Translations under genes and position numbers: made by a program | Part shown: piece after piece, positions 38,960 to 51,315 of the stretch | Layout: each line of letters opens with the position of its first letter | Numbering within the stretch: position 1 is the first letter of the stretch | Notes under the pieces: model-generated | What the model saw: only the letters and a program-made list of their open reading frames with translations | What the model was told of the DNA's origin: nothing | The model's database searches: none | Origin: Manis javanica | Taxonomy: Eukaryota > Chordata > Mammalia > Pholidota > Manidae | DNA length: 64,000 nucleotides | Direction: 5' to 3' | Assembly: GCF_040802235.1 (NCBI RefSeq) | Contig: NC_133156.1 | Location: 182,726,351-182,790,350, forward strand

Positions 38960-39430
38960 CAGACTGAGACTGGGCTCTGGGGTGTGAGCCAGACCTGGGT
39001 CCAAATCCTGCCCCTCCGCTGTGTATATTACTTGTGTCCTATACATCAGAGCTAAGACCAGAGGGAGATGGAGCAGCTAAAGATGGGGCTCTGGAGCCAG
39101 ATTGCATGGGCTAGACTCCCACCCAACTCCAGTACTTAGTGTTCCTCACTCAACCTCTTTGTGCTGCAGTTTTCTCATCTGTAAAGTGGTACCAATAGTA
39201 GTTGCTACCATGTATGGTTGCTAGGTGGATTAAGCATCTACATATAGCACCTGGTGCAAATTATAACTGGACATGATACAATTCATCGTAAATGAGTTCT
39301 GTTTTGAAGAGTGCCTAGCACCTTATAAACATGGTATCAGTCAAATATATCTCTTCATAGGATTGTTGTGGGGTTCTAAAGAAACAGCCTCTAAAATGGT
39401 ACATTGTTTGTGCTTAATGAATGCCCATTC
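38960..39430 (+). repeat. Two or more MIR SINE remnants in a row
   Basis: The first is about 38960-39040 (GACCTGGGTCCAAATCCTGC). The second is about 39085-39260 (CTCTGGAGCCAGATTGCATG, CAGTTTTCTCATCTGTAAAG). MIR-like tail sequence follows to 39430. Confidence 0.75.
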
Positions 39431-39689
39431 TCTCTCCTTGTGATGAACACACATTTCCAAAATCATAACCCTCCATCCTTTGGTCACTTGTCCTATGCTG
39501 TGGCCCTGCAGCCTTGCACTCCCCTCCCTTCTGGCTCAGCCCAGAGGAGTACCCCAACAGCCCTCCCCTGTGCTGACTCAGGCCCGGGTGCTCACGGTTT
39601 GCCTTCCAAAGCGCTTTCTTATTCATGAGTCATGGATGCAGAGAACAACAGAGGGCACTGATGAATGGGGGAGGGCATGCTTTGTCCAC

Positions 39690-39810
39690 TGTGTGACCTT
39701 GGCCAGGCCCCTGTTCTCTGTGCCTATTAGCTCGTCTGTAAAAGGAGATGATATCCCCACCTTTTGGCCTTAAAAAGCTCCTATGAGTATGAAATGAATT
39801 TATGCATGCA
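39690..39810 (+). repeat. MIR SINE remnant
   Basis: CTGTGTGACCTTGGCCAGGC and TATTAGCTCGTCTGTAAAAG match MIR. Confidence 0.75.
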
Positions 39811-39814
39811 TGGA

Positions 39815-42050
39815 GGAGCCAGGAGGTGTCATTAAGGGATATTATAATCAGGTAGCCAAAGGAGGGTTTTTTGGGAACCCAAACCTAAAGGGTCTGGGAA
39901 GGCCAGGTGCAGGCCAGCTGGTGAGGGAGGCTTCCCAGGGGATGTTTTGCTTTGAGTAGGATGTCCCTGAGACCAGAGCCTTCTGTGCAATCATTCACTG
40001 ATCTGGCCCTGGTGAAAGAAGGAGAGCGAGCAGGCCTGCATGCCGCAAGGAAGCCAAATTTGGACATGGGGTAAGAGCTTGACCAAGGCAGGAGGTGTAA
40101 TGTGGCCAGGGCTGGGGAGGGAGGGACTGCATTCCTCATGACTGCCTGGCAGTGACTGTGATGACTGGGAGTGGGGTTCCAGCCAGCCCCCTCCACAAGC
40201 TGGGGGCACTCGCAGTCAGCACAAACAACATACTTCTTGCTCCACAGAGAGGAGGGAGCTCTGCAGAGGTTCCAGGCAGCAGGCAAAGGGCAAGACTGCA
40301 GTCTGACATCAGGCAGGTGGGGGAGGGGCTCAGTTAGGGAACCTGGTGGATGGAGGATGGAGGATTCAGGAGATTGCTCCACAGAAGGCCCTTGGGGCTG
40401 AAGTAACCACAGGAGAGGAACCAGAGCAACAGTACTGCCTGTGTGCAAAGCACTTCTGGGGTTGGAAAGTACTTCCCTACTCATTATTCATTCTTTCCTT
40501 TCCCCTGGTAGGGTTCAGAGCCTGGCCTGGGTGGGAGAACCATGGAGTATGAAGCAGGTGTGTGTGTATTAAGGTTGTGAGGTAGGGGGTGTGGTCAGGG
40601 AAGGTAGAGGAAAATCTGGTTCAGCCCGAGTGGACCCCAGAGGAGACAACACCCCTGAGAAAAGAGGCAGGGGCACCAAAGTGGCCCCTCTTGGCGTTCA
40701 CTGGACAGTTCCAGAGGGTGCCATTCACAAAGCCTGCTCAGCTCTCAGACTGGGGCACTACAATGGGTGCTGGAGCAGGAGGCAGCTGCTTAATGGAAAG
40801 GGTCCCCCTCTCCCTTTGAGGGGATAGTATCATCCATCCCCTCAGCCAAAGGGATATTTAGGTACCAGTGGTGCACCCTGGAGTTGTACAATACAGTGCG
40901 TGGGCCCTCAGCCAGGCTGTTAGCCCAGGCTGTGCAAGTGAACCACTGGCCTGGCCTCCCCAGAGCTAAGCATGCAGAGGAAGTGTGGACGCCCCCTGTT
41001 TGTGCCCTGTCTTCCCCCTGCAAACACCTTGATAAAGCTAATTTCTGGAGGCAACTGTGGAAAAATGGTCAAGAAAGGTCAATGCAACATGTTGGGAAAA
41101 AAGCACGGCTAGAATGTCACCTCCCACTCCTCCTCTGTCCCTCCTTTTGGTGCCTGCTGCTTTACATGGGTGTCTGGGAACAAGCAGATATAGGAGTTCA
41201 TGACATTGAAAGGAAAGGTCTGATGGATGGCCAGAGACAAGCCAACACTATGATTTCTGCAGGCCTGGATGTAGTCATATCTCTGGGGAAAAGGGGAGTA
41301 ACAGGTGGGTGGGGAGACAGGCTCTCACACTCTTGCCCCCTGTCTTTCTTTCCTGGGATGGCTCCAAACCCAAAGGCCCAGCTGTGTAGACCAAAGCCCT
41401 GGCTTGGCTCTGAGCAGGTCCCAGGGAAGCAGACAGGGCCCAGCCCTCACCTCCTGGAGGAAAAGACCACTCATAACCAGGCGAAGACCTTCCTGAGGAA
41501 GTCCTAATCTAATAGGGGAGCAGGCTGCCCCGCTCAAAGAAACCCCATCTGATAGAGACAGCACTCCTCACATGCTCCAGGCTGGTTGGGGATGGGGGGA
41601 GAAAGTTCCCAGAGGTTGGTGCTGGTGACAGCTGTGCCAGACACTAAATTTCCCCCATTCTGTGCCCAAACAAGAGTAGGATCCCTGGGCAAGAGGGCGG
41701 TGTCTCTGCCCCCAGCAGCCCCCGGCCCACCAGCCAGCCTAGCCCGTGATAAAGAACAAAGGCCTTAGAAGAGCCTCCAGGCCCAGGGAAGAGAGCTGGT
41801 TATAAACAGGCCTGGGACTCAGCCTTCCTGGGAGAGGACAGCCCTGCGGAACGGCGCTTTACCGCCCACAGCTCAGAAAGACCTCTTTGAAGAGATCCAG
41901 AAAAGAGTCTGGCCTCACTTTCCAGGCCCACCTTAGCCCCTCACCGGGTAGGGCAACCTCTCCCTCACTGCCTGTTCCCCTCTGAGTCGCCCCTCCCCGA
42001 GGATCTGTGTCTTTGTAACAACACTCAGAGTCTCGCCGGGGCGTAGAGCC
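39815..42050. other. Unique intron 1 sequence approaching exon 1
   Basis: GC-moderate unique DNA with many spurious open frames. No second gene was recognised. A plus-strand TATA-like GGTTATAAACAGG lies at 41799-41811 without other promoter evidence. Confidence 0.45.
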
Positions 42051-42108
42051 TTGTCTTTCACATGCTAAGCGCTCTCCTCTCCCGAAGGAGACCCGAGGCC
42101 TCCGCTCA

Positions 42109-42860
<752 letters not shown>

Positions 42861-42864
42861 TGAG

Positions 42865-43690
42865 GAATTTCACTGACACGCAGCGCCGGCTGCCTTAGTC
42901 ACTTTGCCCCCTTTTCTGGTTGTAAAAGCAACACATACTACTTTTAACACAAAACCATAGAAGAAATCTCTGAGTCTGGAAAAAAAAATTAACATTTGGC
43001 TATTTACCAATCCAAGCTTTTTTCTCTGAATGTACACATACATGCCTGTAAACTGCAGTATTTATTATACACCCGAGATCGGTGTATATGACGTTCCGTG
43101 TGCTTTTCCATGTTACATTTTCTTGCATCATTAAAAATTCTTCAGAAACATTTTTTTCAATACCAACATAATTTTCTATCATATGGATGTACTATATTCA
43201 CAAAGCTTTCTCCTATTGTTACACATCTAGACTTTTCCAGTTGCTATCTTAATACTGACAAGTTTTTAAATATAAAAATTGGGATATAAACCCATCTTGA
43301 GCCTTTTTGCTAGTTCCTCACATTGGATTTCTAGCCTTGGAATGATAAGGTTGCAGGACATGCCTTTTTTGGCCCTAGTGCCTATTGCTACACTGCTTCC
43401 CGCGAGCTGTGTAGGTCCACATCCCAGCAGTTGGGTGACTCACCTTCTAAAGAAGGTCACTTGGACGGGTGTGCAGCTATCAGCAAAACTTCTCCCCAGC
43501 AGCCCATGGGGTAGCACACACACCCAGGGCAGGAAGGGTCAGCTGCTGACAGGGGACTGGTTTTGCTCCATAAGAAGGTTCAAGGAGGGAGCAACACTCC
43601 CTCAAACGTCTACAATTTTTAAGATCAGGGTACCGAACATTTCCTGTAAGCACTTACGGTCCTTCTGCAGTCACCTGGGCCTCCTCTAGC
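42865..43690. other. Unique sequence upstream of DYSF
   Basis: A/T-richer DNA starts abruptly after the CpG island. No gene or confident repeat was seen. Confidence 0.45.
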
Positions 43691-43724
43691 ACACCATGTG
43701 GTTAGCGGGAAGAGGAAAAAGGGG

Positions 43725-44290
43725 TTAAAATTCATTCATTTAACAGGTATGTATCAAGTCCTACTACATAACAAGCACTGTTCTGGTTGATGACACAATA
43801 GTAAACAAAAGTGACACAATCCCTATTATGATCCCTGAATTGTGTCCCTCTCAAAGGCCATATATTGAAACCCTAATCCCCAGTTAGTAAAGTTATAGTA
43901 TTTGAAGATTGGGCCTTTAAAGAGATGACTATGTTAAAATGAGGCTGTTAGGGTGGGCTCTAATCCAATCTGACAGGTGTTCTTATAAAAAGAGGAAATT
44001 TGGACCCAGAGACACCAGGGATGGATGCATGCACATAGAGGGGAGACCATGTGAGGGCACGTGGAGAGGGAGGCCATCTGGAAGCCAAGGAGAGGGGTCT
44101 TAGAAGAATCCAAACCTGGCCACGGACAACTTGATCTTGGATTCCTAGCCTCCAGAACTGTGAGAAATGTATTTCTAATAGGTCACCCTGTCTGTGGTAT
44201 TTTGTTATGGCAGTTTAAGAAAATTAATACAGTCCTTGACTTCAAGGCGTTTCCACTTCAGTGAAGAAAACTGACACTTAAGAAACAGTG
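43725..44290 (+). repeat. L2 LINE 3' fragment split by an MLT1 LTR
   Basis: TTCATTCATTTAACAGGTAT, AACAAGCACTGTTCTGGTTG and the post-LTR CTTGACTTCAAGGCG fit the L2 3' end. Confidence 0.65.
43825..44231 (+). repeat. MLT1 LTR (ERVL-MaLR)
   Basis: CTGAATTGTGTCCCTCTCAA, GGTGGGCTCTAATCCAATCT, CTTGATCTTGGATTCCTAGC, CCTCCAGAACTGTGAGAAAT and the terminal AATTAATACAG give a complete MLT1-type LTR. It is a solo LTR nested in L2. Confidence 0.85.
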
Positions 44291-44294
44291 GAGC

Positions 44295-47075
44295 CAATTG
44301 CATACCACTACAAACCTGGAAGTGCAATAAAGGACAGAAAATGGGGGTGCGTGAAAGCAGGTAGCAGAGACCCCCTCATCTAGTTCTCAGGGACACAGAC
44401 ACTATTGAGATGAGATCTTAAGGCCATCTGGGGCACAGGGCAAGGTGAGGCTGAGGAGCACCACACGGCCTGTGGAAGCTGCCCACAGACTAAGTCCAGA
44501 GGAATGACAGGAATGACAGGACCTGATTCACCTTCCAAAAACTCCTTCTGGCTGCTTTTTGGAGAATGAAGTGCAAGGGGCAAGAGTGAGGCAAGGATCA
44601 GTTAGAAGCCACAGCAGGTCAGGATGGGAGAAGATGCTGACGTGGCCCAAGGTGGGGAGAGTAGGGTTGGAGAGAAGTAAAGCCAAGCTGGGAGGGCGTG
44701 GGTGGGACAATGAGCAGAGCAGGTGAAGTAGGTGGTTTCTTGCTGCTGGGCTTGGCCATTATGTGTTGTTGGAGGGAAAAATCTTTAGCTTGTGTGAAGT
44801 TATTGGCTCATTCATTCACTCATTCATTTAATCAACATTGAGAGGGTGCCTAGTAATGTAGCAGGAATTTGCCAGATTCAGGTTTTAGAGAAGGCTATCA
44901 AGTAGGAAGTAAATTTAATTTCATTGGAAAGAAGGGCAAGAGGCCCTTTTAATCTAGGAAAAACCCAGATTATGGTCTATTTTTAAAGAAGTAGTTTGGC
45001 TCTATTCAGATCATAAAGTAACATGAACCTGGTGTAAGGCAGAGCTAGAATTGGATCTAAGAACCACCTAGCTGCCTGCAAATATAGTGTGATCAAAGTG
45101 ATTTGACAAGAACCAGTTTCTTTATAGATTAAAACTTCCTCCTTGCAACTTCTCTACATTGATTATTCATGCAGCAAGTTCTTTTCAAACTGTGGAAGCT
45201 GCCCACAGTTAATGCATGGAACTGCCTGTATGGAAAGGAACTCCTAGGGAGAATGCACCCAAACTTTTTCCACAATGTGTAGGACATGACTGGGGTGTCT
45301 TCTGTATTTAATAGAACCACATTCTCCAAGACCAGTCCCTGGCAACAAGGAGAGACACATGATTCAAACTGAACCAACCTGATGCTCTCTCCCAAGTATT
45401 TGGAATTGGATCAGAGATGCTGTCCTCTGTGCAGCTGGAGCTGAGATGAATAAAATTGGAAGCTTAGGAGGAGCCAGATGCATAGAAAAGTAGAGAAAAA
45501 GAAAGGAAGAGGCCCTTCTGGTTGTTCCTGGATTCCATTCCTCAGGAGTGTTTCTGCCCCTAAGTTCTGAGAGATGGCCTTGGAGGTAGGTATTTGCCAT
45601 TTTTAGCTCCCAGCTTTTGATCTCTCCTTCCTTCAACACCCTTTCACCACTCCTCATGAGTAGCAGGGAGCTGACGGGCCTGCCTCTTACTGGAAGCTTC
45701 AGAGCCAGGGCCTTCCCCTCCTTGTCACTGTGCAGTATGGTCCAGGCTCAGTCAGTGAGACACTCTCCCAAGACTTGAAGTTAAGTCCTTAAAGAGCTTC
45801 AAGAAATCAGACATGGCCCTTTCAGTGACAATAAATGACCAGCCTTTTCCTGATGCAGGGTGGAGTGTTGCACTGTGGCTCCTGTTGCCTGAGACCTGTC
45901 CATTTCCCAAGTCATTGCCACCAGCTTCCTGTGAGCCCCCAAAGCTCTCCTGTAATCTTTTTACCTCAGAAGCCCAGGTTTAGTTGCTATTGACTAAAGC
46001 CAAGAATCCAACTGACATACCCAGCAGTTTTATTGTTAATCCCTCCACATTTTACTTAAGAGGAAAAACTGTTGGCTTGATGAAGTAACTAATTGATTGA
46101 TTGATTCATTCATTCATTTAAGCAACATTTATAAGGTACCTCCCCCAAAGCCTTTGGAGGGAGCATGACCCAACTTCAAGCATCGTTCTGTTTCCTGCTA
46201 CAAAAAAGCCTCAGCTATAACATTCAAGGTGTATTAAGCATCACTAGTGTCGTATATTTCTTGCCTTCCTTCTCTATGTTGGGATTATGGTTGGGATCAG
46301 ACTGGGAGAAAAAGAGGAGTGGGGAATATGAAGAGTTAGAGCCTGAAGAGAACTGCTTGGAGGACAAGGTAAGGTCTATGGTGTATGTCCATGTGTTACT
46401 GTCAGGGGGGATTTTTGTGGGTTGGGGTATATCCCTTACACGGGGCACCAAGAAAGTATAACCATCAGGGTTGCCATGTACAGCTGAACAGGTAGTGCAC
46501 TGAACAATGATACATGTGAATGATAGTCCTAGACCATAGCCATGTTAAAATTATGATCTCTAGCTGCAGGTACTAAATAGGCAGCCAGTCAGCTTCAGCT
46601 CATGAAGTCCCTAAAGATGAATTCTACTTTGTACATAGCCTGGGTGATGTGTAGAAGTTACCAATCTTCATGTAGTTAAATGTATTGGTCCTTTCCCTTA
46701 TGGCTTCTATTTTTGTGTCTTGATGATTGATCCCTGCTTCATCCCAAGGTTATATAAGGATTTACCTATATTTACCTAGATATGCTTAGATTTATTTATA
46801 TTTATCAGTTGAGTTTGTTCAATTCTTAAGATTCTCTCTGGAGTTACAATTTGGTTTCTCCTTTGGGAAAGAAAATAAATGGAGCCCTTCTCAACTTGGG
46901 CATTTTAAGGAAAAATTATTTGAATCATCAAGGTCAATCCATTTTTGCTTTTAGAGCTCAGGTCTTCTCAGACCACATGTTCAATGTTCTGGGAAGAGGA
47001 ATCTAGTGGGACAGGGTGTATGGAGGGCAGGAAGTTAGCATGGTAACTGTTAAATTCCAGTAACCCTATGACCAG
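44295..47075. other. Intergenic sequence, mostly unclassified
   Basis: L2-like tails lie at about 44810-44890 and 46090-46140 (with TTGA/TTCA runs at 46094-46118). No gene was recognised. A 98-codon plus-strand frame at 46165-46461 has no recognisable similarity and is treated as chance. Confidence 0.4.
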
Positions 47076-47079
47076 ACAG

Positions 47080-47180
47080 ATTTAACATCTCTGAGCCTTA
47101 CTTTCCCCTTTTGTAAGATGAGTATAATCAGTTTATGGTGAGGATAAAATGAGAATAAAATGCATGCAAAGAACTATTTT
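47080..47180 (+). repeat. MIR SINE remnant
   Basis: AACATCTCTGAGCCTTACTT and GGTGAGGATAAAATGAGAAT match MIR. Confidence 0.7.
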
Positions 47181-47460
47181 AGGATCTTCCGAAATCAAGG
47201 GGGCCTCTCTTTTCTGGCCTAGAAAGCATTTATTTTTTTGATCATAGCATGTAAGAAATTACAGCACATCAAGATACAAAGGTTAGTCAGAAGATTTCAG
47301 TTATCATTTATTTCCCATTAAATGCAGAGATATCCATCCCATTCCTAGCCTCTACTGAAGGTGAGGTTCTTTAGCTGTCTGGATTGTCCAGGGCTACAGG
47401 GTTGGCTCTCCTTACTTGAATTTAGGGGATAATAGATGGTACCTTGCTTCCCACATCTAA

Positions 47461-47868
47461 GTGTGGTAGGCAGAAAAAACTGCTTCCACACAGATATTCA
47501 CTTCCTAATCCCCAGAATTTAAGAATATTACTTTATGAGGAAAATATGAAATAAGTTAAGGATCTTGAGAGGAGATTATTGTGGATTACCTCAGGGAGCC
47601 CTAAATGCAATCACACATACCCTTAAAGAGAGGCAGAGGGATGTTAGGCAGGTATACCCAGAAGTAGAGTGAAGATGGAGTGACAGGGCTTTAAGTCTGA
47701 ATGTCCGGTGGCCACCAGAAGCTAGGAGAGGCAAGGAACCAATTCTCCCTCAAAGCCTCAGGAGCATGGCCCTGTTGACACTGTGATATTGAATTTACAA
47801 TCTCAGTAACTGTGAAAGAATAAATTTGTTGTTTAAATCACCACAGTTCCGACCACTGGTTAGAGGAA
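47461..47868 (+). repeat. MLT1 LTR (ERVL-MaLR)
   Basis: GGTGGCCACCAGAAGCTAGG, AGGAGCATGGCCCTGTTGAC and TAAATTTGTTGTTTAAATCA match MLT1 with internal decay. Confidence 0.8.
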
Positions 47869-47869
47869 C

Positions 47870-48995
47870 TATGGGAAACTGAGACTAAGCCTCTGACAAT
47901 GTAACCAGGCCATTGTTGCAAAGGGCAGGCTTTCAGACCACTTTCACCACTAGCTGTTTCAGGGCAGAAAATGGGAGCCATTCTCCAACCTCACTGAGAA
48001 ACCAAGAAACAAGTTTGATACTGTTTTCCAGTAATACTAGAAAGAAAAAAAACAGCAGCATATTTTAACGAAAGAGGTAACTTGGAAATAGTATGTGATT
48101 TCTGTGTTCTCTGCCATATAGATGTTTGTGAAGTTTGCTGAGAACCATAGACCCTGGTCACACTCTGCTCATCCCTCTGCTTCCCCTGAGAAGAAAAATT
48201 CATGGTAGTGTCAGAGGGTTTCAATTTCTCATAAAAGGGCCCTTTCTAAGAATCTACCATAACAAACATTTAGCAAACACTAAATAAAATAGAAGCTATT
48301 ATTATCCATTCAGGCATGGCTGCTGACACAGCAGTGAGGAGCGCATTCAGAATGTGTGGTTGGGGTGCCTGAAAACCTCACTGAAAGCCCACCCTGAGCA
48401 GGGAGTGGAGAGCAGCCCATCTGCTGAAGTGCAGGGATCAGTGCACGTGGGCCCATCTACAGAGGGCGGGACACACACACACACACTCACTCACTCACTC
48501 ACTGAAGGGAAAGTGAGTGCTTCAGAAGCAGCAGAAGCAGATCCAAAATGAGGTGACAGAGTGTGGAACAAGGGGTTGACGGTTTCCAAAGTGAGGTTAC
48601 CTCATCTTCTGGAAGAGGCCAGCCACATCATCCCCAGATGCACAGGTCTTAGTAAGTATGAGGAAACCTGTTTCAGGCCCCAGCAGGGAAAGTAAGTTCC
48701 TGGAGAACGATGGTTCCCTGCTAAGGTGCAGAAAGATGGCATGGTCAAGGCTGATGCAGGGCAGGTAGGGGTCCCTGCTGTGTGTCTTGGTGCAGAGCTG
48801 AGCCAGAGCTTACTGAAACTCACCTATCAAAGGACTCCTGTTGATTCATGGGAAGATGCCACCAAAAAGGGCCTAAACATTTCCAGGAGTTAACATTTCC
48901 AAACTGGTGGCATTCTCAGTTTCTTCGTTGGCGAAGGCTGGGACTTGGGGAAAAAAAGGATATCAAGAGAAATATTTGACTTATCAGTATTTCTT
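47870..48995. other. Intergenic unique sequence with short tandem
   Basis: No gene was seen. (CA)n and then (CTCA)n lie at about 48471-48502. Confidence 0.5.
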
Positions 48996-48999
48996 CAGG

Positions 49000-49142
49000 T
49001 GTGGTCAATCTGAAGTCTCCCACATCGGAATCTTTTAAAAATGGAGGCACCTGGGTCCCTCTGAGAATGGTCTGTGAATGTGGCTTTTAAAAGATCCCAG
49101 TTATTCATATGCAGACCAACGACCAGGAACCACTGATCTGGA
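49000..49142 (+). repeat. MER5A-like hAT element
   Basis: GGAGGCACCTGGGTCCCTCT, TCCCAGTTATTCATATGCAG and AGGAACCACTGATC match MER5A. Confidence 0.7.
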
Positions 49143-49344
49143 CAAAGAACAGGCTTTGGCTCTTTGAAACATTAACTAAAATGCCAGATGAATGAGCCCT
49201 TGAACCTAGCAGGACACTGCAAAGAGAAGGCTGTTTGTCTGGTGATTGGCTTTAAGTGGAAAAAGAGCATGTAAGGAAAGGAAAGAAGGTGAGGGAGGTA
49301 ATATTCAGCTAGAAACTGTAAAACCAGTAGGACGAGAAAAGCAC

Positions 49345-50070
49345 AATGGCAAGTGTTAACAGGATGCCTCCAGAGCCAGACTGCCTAGATTCAAACCTTA
49401 CCTCTACCTACTGGTTATGCGGTCTTGGGCAAGTTGCCTCACCTTCCTGAGCCTCAGTTTCCTTATCTGTAAAATGGGGACTATAGGACTATCTGCCGCA
49501 TAGGGTAAGTGCTTGTGATGGTTAAATTTGTGTCAACTTGACTAGATTAAGGGATATCCAGATAGCTGTAGAACATTATTTCTGGAAGAGATTAGCATTT
49601 GAATCAGTAAACTGAGTAAAGACAGCCCTCATCAAAGTGGGTGGGCATCATCCAATCTGTTGAGAGCTGAATAGAATAAGAATTTGGAGGAAGGGTGAAT
49701 TTGCTCTCTGCTTGAGCTGGGACTTCCATCTTCACCTGTCCTTGGACATCAGTGCTCCCAGTTCTCCAGCCTATGGACTTGGTCTGGGATTTATACCATT
49801 AGCTCTCCTAATTTTCAGGCCTTCAGGTTGGGACAGGAACCACACCACTAGTTTTTTCAGCCTCCAGTCCACACACAGCAGACTGTGGGTACTTCTCAGC
49901 CTCCACAATTGCAAGAGCCAACCATCATAATAAATTTCTTTCTTTCTATGAATTTATGTATATCCTATTGGTTTGCTTCTCCAGAGAATTCTAATACAGT
50001 ACTTCACATACATTATATGTGCCTGGGGTATAATGAGTATTCAATAATTAGCTGTTGTTATTATATTTTT
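49345..50070 (+). repeat. MIR SINE split by an MLT2 LTR
   Basis: A well-preserved MIR (GAGCCAGACTGCCTAGATTC, AGCCTCAGTTTCCTTATCTG) runs into the LTR at 49513. Its tail resumes after 50003 (GTGCCTGGGGTATAATGAGT, ATTCAATAATTAGCTG). Confidence 0.85.
49514..49998 (+). repeat. MLT2 (ERVL) solo LTR
   Basis: TGTGATGGTTAAATTTGTGT, GGGTGGGCATCATCCAATCT, TTTGCTCTCTGCTTGAGCTG, TTCTCAGCCTCCACAATTGC and the terminal CTAATACA give a full MLT2-type LTR. The 5-bp flanks GTGCT and GTACT (49509-49513, 49999-50003) are a near-perfect target duplication. Confidence 0.88.
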
Positions 50071-50160
50071 GGAATGTGTAACTAGTTTTTCATAGTATTA
50101 AAACTTTAGAAATGAAGTTACAAATTATATATATGGTCTCTGACATGTATAAAAATATTG

Positions 50161-50495
50161 TAAGCTTAGTCCATTTAGGCTGCTATAACAAAACACCGCA
50201 GACTGGGTGGCTTATAAATAACAGGAATTTTTCTCACAGTCCTGGAGGTTGAAAGTCTGAGATCAGTGTGGCAATAGGATCAGGTTGCAGACTTCTCACT
50301 GTATCTTCACAAGGCAGAAGGGATGCTAAGACTCTCTCTGGAGTCTCTCTCATAAGGCACTAATCCCATTCATGAGGACTCCACCCTTATGACTTAAGTA
50401 CCTTCCAAAGGACTCACCTACTAATCCCCATCACCTTTAGGGGTTAGGATTTCAACCTATGAATTTTGGGGAACACAAACATTCAGACCATAGCA
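50161..50495 (-). repeat. MaLR-type LTR in reverse
   Basis: GGCTGCTATAACAAAACACC, GACTGGGTGGCTTATAAATA, TCCCATTCATGAGGACTCCA and AACATTCAGACCATAGCA form a familiar ERVL-MaLR LTR read on the minus strand. Subfamily uncertain. Confidence 0.75.
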
Positions 50496-50499
50496 GAAG

Positions 50500-51315
50500 C
50501 ATTTCAAGTTTTAATAGTAGGAGTATTTACATAAGCTTAACAATTGGTAAAAGATGCTCTTTGTTAAAAGCATAACTACCAGGAAGTGGGAGAGTCCTGC
50601 AGATCAAACTCTACCGTTGCATGGAAATCTTCACCAAGAAAGGCTCTAGGTGAGGATAAAGGGGCAGGGAAACTGAAGAAGATGATTAATGGGAGATGAT
50701 TCTAGTGCAAGGGCAAGCACAAGCTAAGGTGATAAGGAGAGAATTCCGCTCTCTGGACTTCTGGGAGTTACATTAGCTCAAAGATATGCATCTAGTAATC
50801 TTAGGGACAATTCCATCTCTCAGAAGAGGAAGTGAGAAAGAAAGGACCTGCTACATGCAACCTAATCCTGACCAACAAGAAAAAACTGGTTGTAGAAGCA
50901 GTCGCTGGAGGGATGCCTGGGAGAACCATCTTCAGGTGGATGCTGACCAGGGCGATGGCTGGTTTTCAAAGCCCAAACCCTTTGATTTCTGTAGGGTTCT
51001 TTCCACAACAAGTTTTATTGACCCAGTCCCCCAAAACCCAGGGAACCCACTTAATGCCTTGACCCTAGCAAATCCCTGCCCTTCCCAAGTGCTGTCTTTT
51101 TATACAGTTAACGGAGGAAGACCTCTTAAGGTTCTTCACGTATGTGGCTTGAGAAAAATAGGAATGAGGCAAAGATCCTGCTGAGACAACAGGATAAAGC
51201 ATGCAACAGTGCTTCCTATGCAGAGCCACAGCATTTCACATGTGCTCTTCTCTCTTATCCAATCACTGCCCAATGTCTGATCCAGAAATTAGAACCTATT
51301 GACACCCCTAAATCT
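50500..51315. other. Intergenic unclassified sequence
   Basis: A frame of 132 codons (50786-51184) has no recognisable similarity. Nothing else was seen. Confidence 0.4.

Noticed and set aside
41799..41811. TATA-like GGTTATAAACAGG on the plus strand near DYSF exon 1
   Set aside because: No initiator, exon or transcript evidence; A/T motifs of this kind are common.
46165..46461. 98-codon plus-strand frame in the intergenic region
   Set aside because: No similarity recognised, no splice or promoter context, and it ends in repeat-like sequence.
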